Source: HK1 sp965221725 (GTDB lineage: Bacteria; Pseudomonadota; Gammaproteobacteria; HK1). Taken from it: a DNA stretch of 64,000 bases. The position numbers and the translations under genes were made by a program. Position 1 is the stretch's first letter. Each line of letters opens with the position of its first letter. Location of the stretch: the NCBI GenBank assembly GCA_965221725.1, contig OZ244909.1, forward strand, positions 248,001 to 312,000, written 5' to 3'. Below, piece by piece: positions 14,041 to 22,717 of this stretch. The notes under the pieces are model-generated. The model was not told the origin of the DNA, ran no database searches, and saw only the letters and a list, made by a program, of their open reading frames with translations.

Positions 14041-15972
14041 TCAGCGGGATTCGTCGCGAACTTCCTCGAACTCGGCGTCCACCACATCGTCGCTCCCCGA
14101 AGGGTTCGCGCCGTCGCCTTCTCCCGCCCCCGGACCGCCGCCCTCACCGTCATGAGATTTCCGGTAAGCGCGTTCGGCAAGCTTGCCGGAGAGCTCGGTG
14201 AGGGTCTGCATCCTGGTCTCGATTTCGGCCTTGTCGTCGCCGGCCACCGCCGCTTCCAGCGCCTTGATGGCCGCCTCGATCTCTTCCTTCTCCGGGGCCG
14301 GTATCGCCTCTGCGAGTTCGCCAAGCGATTTCCTCGTCGCGTGGATCAGGCCGTCGGCCTGGTTCCTCGCGTCGACCAGCTCCCGGAACCGGCGATCCTC
14401 TTCCACATGCGACTCGGCGTCCTTCACCATGCGATCGATCTCGTCGTCGGACAGTCCCGAAGACGCCCGGATCACGATCGACTGCTCCTTGCCGGTGGCC
14501 TTGTCCCGAGCCGAGACGTTGAGAATGCCGTTCGCGTCGATGTCGAAGGCGACTTCGATCTGTGGGACGCCCCGTGGCGCGGGTGGAATGTCCGCAAGGT
14601 CGAACCGACCGAGCGACTTGTTGTCCACGGCCCGCTCGCGCTCGCCCTGGAGCACGTGCACCGTCACCGCATGCTGACCGTCCTCGGCGGTGGAGAAGAC
14701 CTGCGCGTGCTTGGTCGGAATTGTCGTGTTCTTCTCGATGAGCTTGGTGAGCACGCCGCCCAGGGTCTCGATTCCCAGCGAAAGCGGCGTCACGTCGAGC
14801 AGGAGGACATCTTTCACGTCGCCGGCCAGCACCCCGGCCTGGATCGCCGCGCCGACCGCCACCGCCTCGTCCGGATTTACATCGCGGCGCGGATCCTGGC
14901 CGAAGATCGACTTCACCATCTCCTGCACCTTCGGCATGCGGGTCTGCCCGCCGACCAGAATGACGTCGGAGATATCCGAGCCCGAGACCCCCGCGTCCTT
15001 CATCGCCACCCGGCACGGCTCCATGGTGCGCACGATGAGGTCCTCGACGAGCGATTCCAGCTTTGCGCGCGTCAGTTTCATGTTCAGGTGTTTCGGACCG
15101 CTCGCGTCGGCGGTGATGTAAGGCAGGTTGAGTTCGGTCTGCTGGCTCGAAGACAGCTCGATCTTCGCCTTCTCGGCCGCTTCCTTGAGCCGCTGCAGGG
15201 CCAGAGGGTCGTTGTGGAGATCGATACCCGACTCCCTTTTGAACTCGTCGGCAAGGTATTCGATGATCCGGAGGTCGAAGTCTTCCCCACCGAGGAAGGT
15301 ATCGCCGTTCGTCGACAGCACCTCGAACTGATGCTCCCCGTCGATCTCGGCGATCTCGATGATCGAGATATCGAACGTCCCGCCTCCGAGGTCGTACACC
15401 GCGATCTTCGAATCGCCACGGCGTTTGTCCATGCCGTACGCAAGGGCGGCCGCTGTCGGCTCGTTGATGATGCGTTTCACGTCGAGGCCGGCGATGCGCC
15501 CGGCGTCCTTCGTCGCCTGACGCTGCGAGTCGTTGAAGTACGCCGGCACCGTGATGACCGCCTCCTTCACTTCCTCGTTGAGGTAGTCCTGCGCCGTCTT
15601 CCTCATTTTCTGCAGCACCCGGGCGGAGACTTCCGGTGGCGCCATCCGCTTGTCCTTGGCTTCGATCCACGCATCGCCGTTGTCCGCGCCGACGATCCGG
15701 TACGGCACCATGTCCGCGTCGCGCTGCACCACCTCGTCCTTGAACCGGCGCCCGATCAGACGCTTGATTGCGAACAGGGTGTTCTTCGGATTGGTCACCG
15801 CCTGGCGCTTGGCGGACTGACCGACGAGCACTTCGTCGTCCTGGGTGAAGGCCACCACCGAGGGGGTGGTCCGGTCGCCCTCGCTGTTCTCCAGAACCCT
15901 CGCCGCATCCCCGTCCATCACCGCCACGCACGAGTTCGTGGTGCCGAGATCGATGCCGATAATCTTGCCCAT
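14041..15972 (-). CDS. dnaK: Chaperone DnaK (Hsp70)
   Basis: Protein of 643 aa, normal for the family. MGKIIGIDLGTTNSCVAVMD opens the nucleotide-binding domain; VYDLGGGTFDISI (about 195) and VILVGGQTRMPKVQ (about 340) are the other two Hsp70 signatures. The substrate-binding domain begins near residue 390 with LLLDVTPLSLGIE and the C-terminus is EEVRDESR, an acidic tail of the usual type. Start chosen at 15972 because the family begins at MGKIIGIDLG; an upstream ATG at 16038 would lie inside the end of grpE. A sigma-32-like promoter candidate precedes it. Confidence 0.98.
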   Translation of the reverse strand: MGKIIGIDLGTTNSCVAVMDGDAARVLENSEGDRTTPSVVAFTQDDEVLVGQSAKRQAVTNPKNTLFAIKRLIGRRFKDEVVQRDADMVPYRIVGADNGDAWIEAKDKRMAPPEVSARVLQKMRKTAQDYLNEEVKEAVITVPAYFNDSQRQATKDAGRIAGLDVKRIINEPTAAALAYGMDKRRGDSKIAVYDLGGGTFDISIIEIAEIDGEHQFEVLSTNGDTFLGGEDFDLRIIEYLADEFKRESGIDLHNDPLALQRLKEAAEKAKIELSSSQQTELNLPYITADASGPKHLNMKLTRAKLESLVEDLIVRTMEPCRVAMKDAGVSGSDISDVILVGGQTRMPKVQEMVKSIFGQDPRRDVNPDEAVAVGAAIQAGVLAGDVKDVLLLDVTPLSLGIETLGGVLTKLIEKNTTIPTKHAQVFSTAEDGQHAVTVHVLQGERERAVDNKSLGRFDLADIPPAPRGVPQIEVAFDIDANGILNVSARDKATGKEQSIVIRASSGLSDDEIDRMVKDAESHVEEDRRFRELVDARNQADGLIHATRKSLGELAEAIPAPEKEEIEAAIKALEAAVAGDDKAEIETRMQTLTELSGKLAERAYRKSHDGEGGGPGAGEGDGANPSGSDDVVDAEFEEVRDESR

Positions 15973-16011
15973 TTCAGATGTCTCCGGTGCTGCCCGGTTC
16001 CAATCCGCGCA

Positions 16012-16039
16012 ATGTTGGGTCCGCGGTCGGTGTTTCAAC
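16012..16039 (-). promoter_or_regulatory. Candidate heat-shock (sigma-32-like) promoter for dnaK
   Basis: On the minus strand, GTTGAAA (16033-16039) is followed after 13 bp by CCCAACAT (16012-16019). This resembles the RpoH consensus CTTGAA, 13-17 bp, CCCCATnT; the -35 is good, the -10 is only partial. It would start transcription about 30 bp before the dnaK ATG and its -35 overlaps the grpE stop codon. Read from sequence only. Confidence 0.3.
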
Positions 16040-16754
16040 CCCCGTCGCGCGCCTGCTTCGCGACGATCACCATGGCGGGGCGCACCAGCCGCTCGTTGAG
16101 CAGGCAGCCCTTCTGCACCACCTCGAGCACCGTTCCGGGCCCGGCGGTGTCGCTCTCCCGCATGGTCATGGCCTGGTGGAACTCGGGGTCGAAGGGCTCA
16201 CCGACGGGGTCGACGATGCTGACCCCGAATTTCTCCATCGCCTGTTCGAGCATGCGCAGGGTCAGCTCCACCCCCTCCACGACCGCGGTGGCGTCCGCCC
16301 CCCTGTCGGCCGCGGCCGCGAGCCCGAGCTCCAGGCTGTCCTTGACGGGGAGCAACTCGGAGACGAATCGCTCCAGCGCGAACTTGTGGGCGTTCTGCAG
16401 GTCCCGCTCCAGGCGCTTGCGGACGTTATCGAGTTCGGCGTGGGCGCGTAATGCGCGCTCCAGATTCTGCCTCGCTTCCCGCCGCGCCCCGGCCAGTTCG
16501 TCCTCGATGCTCGCTACCGTCGGATCCGGCGACCCGGCGTCGGCCCCTCCTTCGTCCGCTTGCGTTTCGCGGCCGGCGTTCGCGCTGCCCGCAGCAGCGG
16601 ACGGCTCGGAGGCGCTGGTGCCGTCCGGGGCGTCGACGCCGTCCGGGGGCGCGGAGCTGTCTCTTTCCGGCTCCGCCTTGGCTCGTCCCGTTTCGGACCC
16701 TTCGGCCGACGCATCTCCGGTTTCGTTTTCCTGCCTGCGCTGCTCGCCCGACAT
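16035..16754 (-). CDS. grpE: Nucleotide exchange factor GrpE
   Basis: Protein of 239 aa that releases ADP from DnaK. The first about 75 residues are low-complexity and rich in Glu, Ala, Ser and Asp, longer than in E. coli GrpE (197 aa). A long coiled coil follows, and the C-terminal beta domain carries the family motif FDPEFHQAMTMRES with GTVLEVVQKGCLLNERLVRPAMVIVAK near the end. It lies between hrcA and dnaK on the same strand, with 113 bp to hrcA. The acidic N-terminal extension is typical of an unstructured tail and its function is unknown. Confidence 0.95.
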   Translation of the reverse strand: MSGEQRRQENETGDASAEGSETGRAKAEPERDSSAPPDGVDAPDGTSASEPSAAAGSANAGRETQADEGGADAGSPDPTVASIEDELAGARREARQNLERALRAHAELDNVRKRLERDLQNAHKFALERFVSELLPVKDSLELGLAAAADRGADATAVVEGVELTLRMLEQAMEKFGVSIVDPVGEPFDPEFHQAMTMRESDTAGPGTVLEVVQKGCLLNERLVRPAMVIVAKQARDGG

Positions 16755-16867
16755 CCCTGCCTCCTGATTCGACGCCGTCCGCGGGGATTGCCGCGTACCG
16801 TCATCGACCGCCGACCGGCGGGATGCGATCGGTCGGTCAGTCGCGCGGCGAACCGGAATATTGGGAG

Positions 16868-17968
16868 TCAGTGATGTTGATTCAAGGCGGCGCCGAGCAG
16901 GCGCGCGGTGACGTCGACAATCGGGATCACCCGGTCATAGGCCATGCGGGTGGGACCGATGACTCCGAGAACCCCGAGCACTTCGCCTTCACGCTCGTAC
17001 GGCGCGGTGATGACGCTGCAGCCATCAAGCACTTCGAAGCCGGATTCTTCTCCGATGAAAATCTGGAGACCCTCCGCGCGCAGGCACTGGTCGAGGATGT
17101 GGAGCAGCTCCGTCTTCTCGCGGAACGCCTCGAACAGGTGTCGGAGTTTCTCCATGTCGGCGAGTTCCCCGTACTCCATGAGGTTGGTCTGCCCCGACAC
17201 CAGGAGGGACTCTTCACCGCCGATATCCTTCACGAACGCCTTGTCCGCCATTTCGATGGCGGTGCGCATCAGCTCGTTGAGACTCGAACGGTGTTCCTTG
17301 AGTTCCGCCAGCAGTGTTTCGCGCACCTCCAGCAGATCCTTGCCCGCGCACACTTCATTCAGGTAGTTGCCGACCTGCTCGAGCAGCTCTCTGGAATACG
17401 GCCGGGCAAGGTGGATGACCCGGTTCTGAACATCGGATCCGTTGACCACCAGAATGACCAGGACTCGCTCGGGCGAGAGCGCGAGAAATTCGACATGCCG
17501 GAGGATCAGGCGCTCCTGCTTCGGCAGGGTCACAATTCCCGCCATGTGGGTCACATCGGAGATGAGCGAAGTCGCCGCGTCCATCAGCGAGTCCCGCTCC
17601 CCCTTCATTTCGAGCTGTGTTCGCAGATGCGCGAGTTCGCCCTCGTCGATCGGGGCGACGTTGAGAAGGCTGTCCACGAAGAACCGGTATCCCTGGACGG
17701 TGGGAACGCGACCGGCGGATACGTGCGGCGCGCGGAGCAGGCCGAGGTCTTCGAGATCGGCCATCACGTTGCGCACCGTCGCCGGACTCAGATCGAGTCC
17801 CGAATCCCGCGACAGGGTGCGGGAGCCGATCGGTTGGCCGCTGCCGATGTATCGCTGCACCAGCACCCTGAAGAGGTGCTGGGCGCGCTCGTTCAGCAAC
17901 GTCTCCGGTCCCGAATCTCCCTTCTTTCGCAGTGCGGATGGACGGGGGCCCGGAGGTCGATGCAGCAT
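16868..17968 (-). CDS. hrcA: Heat-inducible transcription repressor HrcA
   Basis: Protein of 366 aa. HrcA represses chaperone operons by binding CIRCE operators and is itself folded by GroEL. The N-terminal winged helix is clear (about residues 20-90): NERAQHLFRVLVQRYIGSGQ and the recognition region SPATVRNVMADLEDLGLL. The rest matches the HrcA GAF-like dimerisation region, ending GVIGPTRMAYDRVIPIVD. It is the first gene of the chaperone block. I found no CIRCE inverted repeat (TTAGCACTC-N9-GAGTGCTAA) in front of it or elsewhere in the window, so its operator is probably elsewhere, for example at groESL. The neighbour on the other side should be nadK but is about 10 kb away. Confidence 0.94.
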   Translation of the reverse strand: MLHRPPGPRPSALRKKGDSGPETLLNERAQHLFRVLVQRYIGSGQPIGSRTLSRDSGLDLSPATVRNVMADLEDLGLLRAPHVSAGRVPTVQGYRFFVDSLLNVAPIDEGELAHLRTQLEMKGERDSLMDAATSLISDVTHMAGIVTLPKQERLILRHVEFLALSPERVLVILVVNGSDVQNRVIHLARPYSRELLEQVGNYLNEVCAGKDLLEVRETLLAELKEHRSSLNELMRTAIEMADKAFVKDIGGEESLLVSGQTNLMEYGELADMEKLRHLFEAFREKTELLHILDQCLRAEGLQIFIGEESGFEVLDGCSVITAPYEREGEVLGVLGVIGPTRMAYDRVIPIVDVTARLLGAALNQHH

Positions 17969-18414
17969 TGCTCAATCGCTCGCGACGAAGGAGGTGGAGA
18001 TTCGAGGCGTGCCAAGGAAGCGCGGTGCCCGGCCAACGGAACCGGCTCTGAACGGTTGCGGCGGCCGGCATCCGCCGGCTCGCGTTCCGGGACCGGCCTC
18101 CCGCGCGACACCTGACGCCATGTCCACATCCTCGGATCGCGAACCGGTCGGGCAGGCTAGCATCGGTGCGGCAACGGCGCAAAAAAACGGCGCTCCCGAC
18201 CGCGCAGCCTTTCCAACCGAACCGATACATTCTCCCGAAATCCTCTCGACCGACCCCTTGGGCTCCTCCCACACCTTGTACGAACGCCGCCTGCGATCGG
18301 GCGCGCCCAGCATCACGAATATGCTACTCCACGGACGGGGTCGTCCGATCCGAGATCGGTAGTCTTGCGTAGTTGGAATTGATGCGATGATGCATTGGGA
18401 TTATTCTCTTCACC
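17969..18414. other. Intergenic region, island left border
   Basis: No gene is supported in these 446 bp. The hrcA promoter must lie here, but I see no convincing sigma-70, sigma-32 or CIRCE element. The last 70 bp become AT-richer before the antitoxin gene and probably hold its promoter and autoregulatory operator. The left edge of the accessory island should fall within this stretch; no attachment-site-like repeat was recognised. Confidence 0.5.
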
Positions 18415-18666
18415 ATGCGTACGACTATTTCACTCGAAGATCGTCTCGCCAGACAGGTGCGCCGGGAAGCGTCCGCCCGGGGCGTCAGCGTGAGCGCGTT
18501 CATTGCCGGAATCCTGGACGATGCGCTCAAGCGGCGAGGTCGCACCGAGCCGCCGCCTTTCAAACTGGTGACGGTGCGCGGCGTCCGGCCGCGCCCCGGC
18601 ATCGATCTTGACTGGCCGCGCGCGCTTGACGCCGAGGACGATGAAGCCCGGTACGGCTGGCGTTGA
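18415..18666 (+). CDS. Ribbon-helix-helix antitoxin (VapB-like)
   Basis: Protein of 83 aa. MRTTISLEDRLARQVRREASARGVSVS at the N-terminus has the beta-strand and two-helix pattern of Arc/CopG ribbon-helix-helix DNA-binding domains (about residues 1-45), with SVSAFIAGIL as the second helix. The C-terminal tail is charged and Pro-rich, typical of the toxin-wrapping segment. The PIN-domain toxin gene starts 6 bp after its stop, which supports the antitoxin role; such antitoxins usually autorepress the operon. Confidence 0.8.
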   Translation: MRTTISLEDRLARQVRREASARGVSVSAFIAGILDDALKRRGRTEPPPFKLVTVRGVRPRPGIDLDWPRALDAEDDEARYGWR

Positions 18667-18672
18667 CGCACC

Positions 18673-19110
18673 ATGCTGCTTCCGGATGTCAATGTCCTCA
18701 TCTATGCGCATGTCGAGGACGCGATACCCGATCATCACCGGTATGCTGATTGGCTCGTCCGCATGGCGACCGGACCGGAACCTTTCGCATTGTCGGTCCT
18801 CGTCCTTTCCGGGTTTCTTCGCATCGTGACCAACCCCCGCGTGTTTGACCCACCCTCTACGCTAGATACGGCGTTCGCCTTCGTATCCGCGCTTGCGGAA
18901 CGCCCAACCGCCCGCATCGTTGGGCCGGGTCCGGACCACATGGCGATTCTCGAACGGCTGTGTCGGGTCTCGGGTGCCACCGGCAAGCTGATCGCGGACG
19001 CCCAGCACGCCGCGGTTGCGATGGAACACGGCTGCACCATGATTTCCACCGATTCCGACTTTGGCCGCTTTCCGGAACTCCGATGGCAGCACCCGTTGCG
19101 GCCTTGGTAA
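18673..19110 (+). CDS. vapC: PIN-domain ribonuclease toxin (VapC family)
   Basis: Protein of 145 aa. The PIN active-site acid is in MLLPDVNVLIYAH (Asp5), followed by FLRIVTNPRVF near residue 55 and the C-terminal acid cluster in LIADAQHAAVAMEHGCTMISTDSDFGRF (Asp residues near 104, 122 and 124, quoted here as two blocks: LIADAQHAAVAMEHG and MISTDSDFGRF). The family cleaves structured RNAs, often initiator tRNA or rRNA; the target here is unknown. It is paired with the upstream antitoxin. This subgroup has Ser-Gly-Phe where many VapCs carry a Glu, which is normal for the relatives I recall. Confidence 0.85.
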   Translation: MLLPDVNVLIYAHVEDAIPDHHRYADWLVRMATGPEPFALSVLVLSGFLRIVTNPRVFDPPSTLDTAFAFVSALAERPTARIVGPGPDHMAILERLCRVSGATGKLIADAQHAAVAMEHGCTMISTDSDFGRFPELRWQHPLRPW

Positions 19111-19188
19111 GCACGATTGGGCTCGGTTGATCTCGTCGAGCGCCGCCGCGAGGGAGACGGGTCCGAAGACGAAGAGGGTGATCGGCAG

Positions 19189-19400
19189 ATGAAGAGGACG
19201 ACCGACGACGGGAGGCGCGCGTGGCTCCATCGATCCGCGATGTTCGTGCCCGGGCACCGGCCCGACTGGGTGCCGAAGGCGGTGCGATCCGGAGCGGACA
19301 TGCTCATCCTCGACCGCGAGGGTTACGTTACCGTCACCGAGAAGGCACATGGTCGCACGCTCGCCCGGGAGTCGATCGAAGCGCTCGCGGTGCGTGTACC
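19189..19400 (+). pseudogene. Truncated HpcH/HpaI-type (citrate lyase beta subunit-like) gene fragment
   Basis: The translated segment RSAMFVPGHRPDWVPKAVRS followed by GADMLILDREGYVTVTEKAH and TLARESIEAL closely matches the first about 60 residues of CitE/malyl-CoA-lyase-like aldolases, which normally read FVPG.....K.....ADalilDLEDsVp..eK..AR. The LEDSVP substrate/metal motif is altered to REGYVT, and similarity stops near 19400, after which the frame runs into unrelated sequence. It is therefore a 5' remnant, not a working enzyme. It sits between the VapBC pair and the helicase, consistent with a recombination scar in the island. Confidence 0.65.
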
Positions 19401-19528
19401 TGAACTTGTTCGCCTCGGCGGGATCCGGTGTTCGGCCTTGCGGACGGAACACGTTGTGGGAGCCGCCGGCCGGTTCCATGGCCCGAGACTTTCAGGGTGT
19501 GCGACAGCCGTTCAAACCCGAGAATCTG

Positions 19529-22500
19529 TCAGGAGTCAGCGCTATCGAGCGATTCCGCTTCAAGGTTCAGCCGAAGATATTCCGCGATGGTTTCCGGCAT
19601 CTTTGTCCAGATCACGCCTCGTTTTCCGAAGTCGTCACCGAGGCTATCGCCCTCCATCGCGTCGGGCACAGTCTTGTGGCCGTCCACAACGCACTTCCCG
19701 CCCATCGTGATTTCGAAGATGTGAGCGCGGCCATGCACCACGCGGAACCGATGCTCGTCGTAAGTGCCTGCGATATAGGGGACGGCGACATCAAGGGAGC
19801 AATCCCCGTTGCCGTTGCCGCGGAGCCGTTCGGTCTTGCTACCGATGCGATCGACACGTCCTGTTCTCTGCTCGAGCGTCGCGGGGTTCCACGGGAGATC
19901 GTGGTGAATGACGTGACGGCATTCGCGGTGAAGGTCGATGCCCTCCTGGCCAACCGTGGTGACGATGAGAATCTCCGGGACCAGTGGCGTGTTGAAGCCC
20001 ACGAAGAGCCGGTCACGCTCCGAGCCTGCGACCGCGCCTGTCACGCGGGCGACGTTGTCGCGGTTCCGGCTCGCTGCTTCGTAGACGGCGATTTGCTCCT
20101 CGAGGTCGATAGCCCTCTGGAGGGTCTCCAGATAGGCGTCGAACCGCTCTCGGGCGGATTCGCTCGCCACAGGCGGCGTCCGGTAACGTTGGTGGATGAA
20201 TGAGGTCCAGTTGTCATCGGCCGCGTCGTCGTCGGTGCCCGGGTCGTCCAGAATGAACCGGGAGAGAAAACCAGGGGAGCGGATCATGCGACGGAGCATG
20301 CGTGCGGCGAGCACTCGGAGTCTGGCGGGCAGCGGCTCCAGCGCCGCCGAGTGCCAGCGTGTGAGCAGGCTCGGCACCTCGATGCTTCGGTCGGCCAGGT
20401 AGGGGGCGAGTATCGCTTGACCGGCCCGACCTTCGAGCACATCCTTCCACGCTGCGGCACCTTCAGGCCGTCCGTGATGTTCGGAGGTGTCGATGTACTC
20501 ATCGTCGAGAAGTGCCTCGACCTCCCCTTCGCGAAGAACCCCTTCGATTCTCTCACGACGGCGGGCAGGCCAATCCGACGACAGGACGAGATCGCACGAC
20601 TTTTCGCATTCGTCCGCAAGGCGCAGCGGCTCGAGCACCTTTTCGAGCCATTTCCGCCCCTCGGCGGATTCCTTCCACCGGGCCACCAATACCTGCTCGG
20701 CGGCAGCGAGGATTCGTCGACGGTCGAAGCGACGACTGCGATCCCGGGGCGGGCCGCCAAGTGCGAGTCGCGCCGCAGTCCCCACGATATCGCGCCTGCG
20801 AAGGGCGAGCTTGCGGGGGACACGTCCCCCCGGCCTCGCGAAGGGATGGTCCTGAAACAGCAGGAAGACCGACTGGCGGTAGTTGTAGAGGCGCTTCTGG
20901 AAGTTCTCGAGGCGCGTTTTCACTTCGCCCTTGCCACCCTTGAATGCGGCGGCCAGCACTTTGTTCGTATGGGCGTCCACTCGGCTGTTCACCGCGGCCT
21001 GGACTGCCTTGACGGTCGCGATGTTGAAGCAGAACACCAAGGTCTTGTCGCCATTGCGCCATGCACGGAAAGCCCGCTCCGCAGTAATGGCGATCTTCGG
21101 ATGCTCGTGACTATCCCCGCTGACCGCCCGCTGGACCAGCCCAAGATAATGGTTGGCCTCCCTCGTTGCGTCCGGCAGCATCCGCCCAAGCTCGCTCTCG
21201 CAGAAGAATTCGTAGGAGCCTCCAAGATCGGCCCCAAGGCTCGTTGAGCCACGCCCGTCCTTCTGTTCCTGCACGGCCCTCATCATGAGGTAGTGGACCA
21301 GCTCCGCGTCCCCGCTCACGTCCAGACCGGGCGACCAACGAAGGTCGCTCCGGCGAGCGGCGGGCTCGATCGATCGTGGATCGGCTTCACGCCCCACCCG
21401 CCAGACTCGGTGCGAGCCATCGCGCCGATGCCGAATCAGAAATGGCTTGAGGCTGTCGCCGAGCCGAGCATGAGCCTCGCGTACCTTCATCAACTTGCGG
21501 AAGGCTCGTTTCAGTCGCGGTGGCAGGCCATCGGGCGGCGCTCCCTCGTCGTTCGCACGCCAAGCCCGTTCGAGGTCATTCAGGTCACGCTCGCCCACTT
21601 CTGCCCAGATTTTTCGGAGCGATTCTCCCGCCGCTTCGGCCGCCCGCAGATCCTTGTCGAGCGCACGAGCGGAATTGTCCAGAAGGCTCTTGCGTTCCAC
21701 CGATACGCCAATGCAGCTCCGAAGTTCGAGCGCCCGGATGAGTTCGCGCGGTCCGAGCTGGAACGGGGTCGCGGACAAGCCGAGCAACCGGTCCATCCGC
21801 AGCCCCGGCGTGTGGAGAAACCGCTCCCAGCTCGCCGGATGATTCTTCCAGTTGTGGATTTCGTCCACGATCACGAGCGGCAGTCTGTGAGGCACGGTCT
21901 GCCCGAGCGCCGCGCGGCAGATCTCCCGCAGATCATCCCGGAAGGAAGAGCGCCTCCCGCGGCCGCTTCGGACGCGCCTCCATGACTCCTTTATCTTGTT
22001 GCAAAGCCGTGGGTCGGCCCTCTCGAGTCGACGCCAAGCGGCGCGTACGTAGCGGTCGTCGAACCCCACCTCATGGGCGTTTCTGGCCTCCTGCCACGCT
22101 ACCGAGGACCGCCGCAGGTCGAGGCTTGTTCGCGTCGCGCAAGGCCAGTCGGACAGCATCTCGAGGCGCTGGTCCATCGAGAGCTTGAAGCCGTCCATGT
22201 GCAGCAGTGCGTGGATGACCGCCATACGCACAATATCGAGCTTGTGCAAACGCCCCGAGAAGGCGAGCATCCGAGCGATTACGAGTGCAGGCCTTCGCTT
22301 CCGGAGTGCACGCGCCAGATCGTGAGGCGTCTCTGCGGTCTCGACAACAAACTGCATGCCCCGCGGTGCCACGAGTTGCAGAAACTGTTCGGCCTCGCGC
22401 CTCCACTTCCTGAACAGGGCGTGGGAGTGAGGTGTAACGACGAGCACCGGACCAGCGGAGAGGCCCGCCGCCGAGCGCTGGTGAAGTACCGACCAGGCGA

Positions 22501-22717
22501 CGCCCAGCGCCACGAACGTCTTCCCGAGCCCGACCTCGTCGGCGAGCAGGACGATCTCGCGGCGGCGCTCGTCATCGTCGTCGTACAGGCGCCGCAGGAT
22601 GGCGTCGATGGTGCGCTCCTGCCGCGCTGCCGCCTTCTCCACCCCGGCCGGATCGCCGTTTCCGAGTGCAGTTCGAAGTGAACACCGCAGACTGAGTCCG
22701 TCGGGCCGAACGATCAT
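19529..22717 (-). CDS. SNF2-type (superfamily 2) helicase/translocase, probable defence protein
   Basis: Protein of 1,062 aa. Motif I is LADEVGLGKT (Walker A, residues 58-67), motif II DEIH (285-288), motif III GLSATPFQLG (313-322). In the second RecA-like half are LVFCFNIATVKAVQ, TTVGQEGIDLH (motif V) and QRTGRVDRIG (motif VI, 950-959). The form is that of the RapA/SNF2 group of double-stranded DNA translocases, as found in DISARM DrmD and other phage-defence helicases. An insert of about 250 residues between the halves is unassigned. The ATG overlaps the stop of the phospholipase-D-like gene (22714-22717), so the two are one operon. Function in defence is inferred from this pairing and the island context. 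Confidence 0.85.
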   Translation of the reverse strand: MIVRPDGLSLRCSLRTALGNGDPAGVEKAAARQERTIDAILRRLYDDDDERRREIVLLADEVGLGKTFVALGVAWSVLHQRSAAGLSAGPVLVVTPHSHALFRKWRREAEQFLQLVAPRGMQFVVETAETPHDLARALRKRRPALVIARMLAFSGRLHKLDIVRMAVIHALLHMDGFKLSMDQRLEMLSDWPCATRTSLDLRRSSVAWQEARNAHEVGFDDRYVRAAWRRLERADPRLCNKIKESWRRVRSGRGRRSSFRDDLREICRAALGQTVPHRLPLVIVDEIHNWKNHPASWERFLHTPGLRMDRLLGLSATPFQLGPRELIRALELRSCIGVSVERKSLLDNSARALDKDLRAAEAAGESLRKIWAEVGERDLNDLERAWRANDEGAPPDGLPPRLKRAFRKLMKVREAHARLGDSLKPFLIRHRRDGSHRVWRVGREADPRSIEPAARRSDLRWSPGLDVSGDAELVHYLMMRAVQEQKDGRGSTSLGADLGGSYEFFCESELGRMLPDATREANHYLGLVQRAVSGDSHEHPKIAITAERAFRAWRNGDKTLVFCFNIATVKAVQAAVNSRVDAHTNKVLAAAFKGGKGEVKTRLENFQKRLYNYRQSVFLLFQDHPFARPGGRVPRKLALRRRDIVGTAARLALGGPPRDRSRRFDRRRILAAAEQVLVARWKESAEGRKWLEKVLEPLRLADECEKSCDLVLSSDWPARRRERIEGVLREGEVEALLDDEYIDTSEHHGRPEGAAAWKDVLEGRAGQAILAPYLADRSIEVPSLLTRWHSAALEPLPARLRVLAARMLRRMIRSPGFLSRFILDDPGTDDDAADDNWTSFIHQRYRTPPVASESARERFDAYLETLQRAIDLEEQIAVYEAASRNRDNVARVTGAVAGSERDRLFVGFNTPLVPEILIVTTVGQEGIDLHRECRHVIHHDLPWNPATLEQRTGRVDRIGSKTERLRGNGNGDCSLDVAVPYIAGTYDEHRFRVVHGRAHIFEITMGGKCVVDGHKTVPDAMEGDSLGDDFGKRGVIWTKMPETIAEYLRLNLEAESLDSADS

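Noticed and set aside
17442..18362. Long plus-strand frame covering the hrcA start and its upstream gap, with a GAAGGAGGTGG ribosome-site-like word
   Set aside because: It is mostly the reverse strand of hrcA. In the free part there is no recognisable domain, and the composition is Arg/Pro/Ser-rich as expected for GC-driven shadow frames.
16868..18414. CIRCE operator for HrcA
   Set aside because: The words TTAGCACTC and GAGTGCTAA are not found near hrcA, grpE or dnaK; no half-site pair with a 9-bp gap could be read.
18387..19307. Alternative frames over the first toxin-antitoxin pair on the minus strand
   Set aside because: The plus-strand antitoxin and PIN toxin have clear motifs and the right spacing; the minus frames are shadows.
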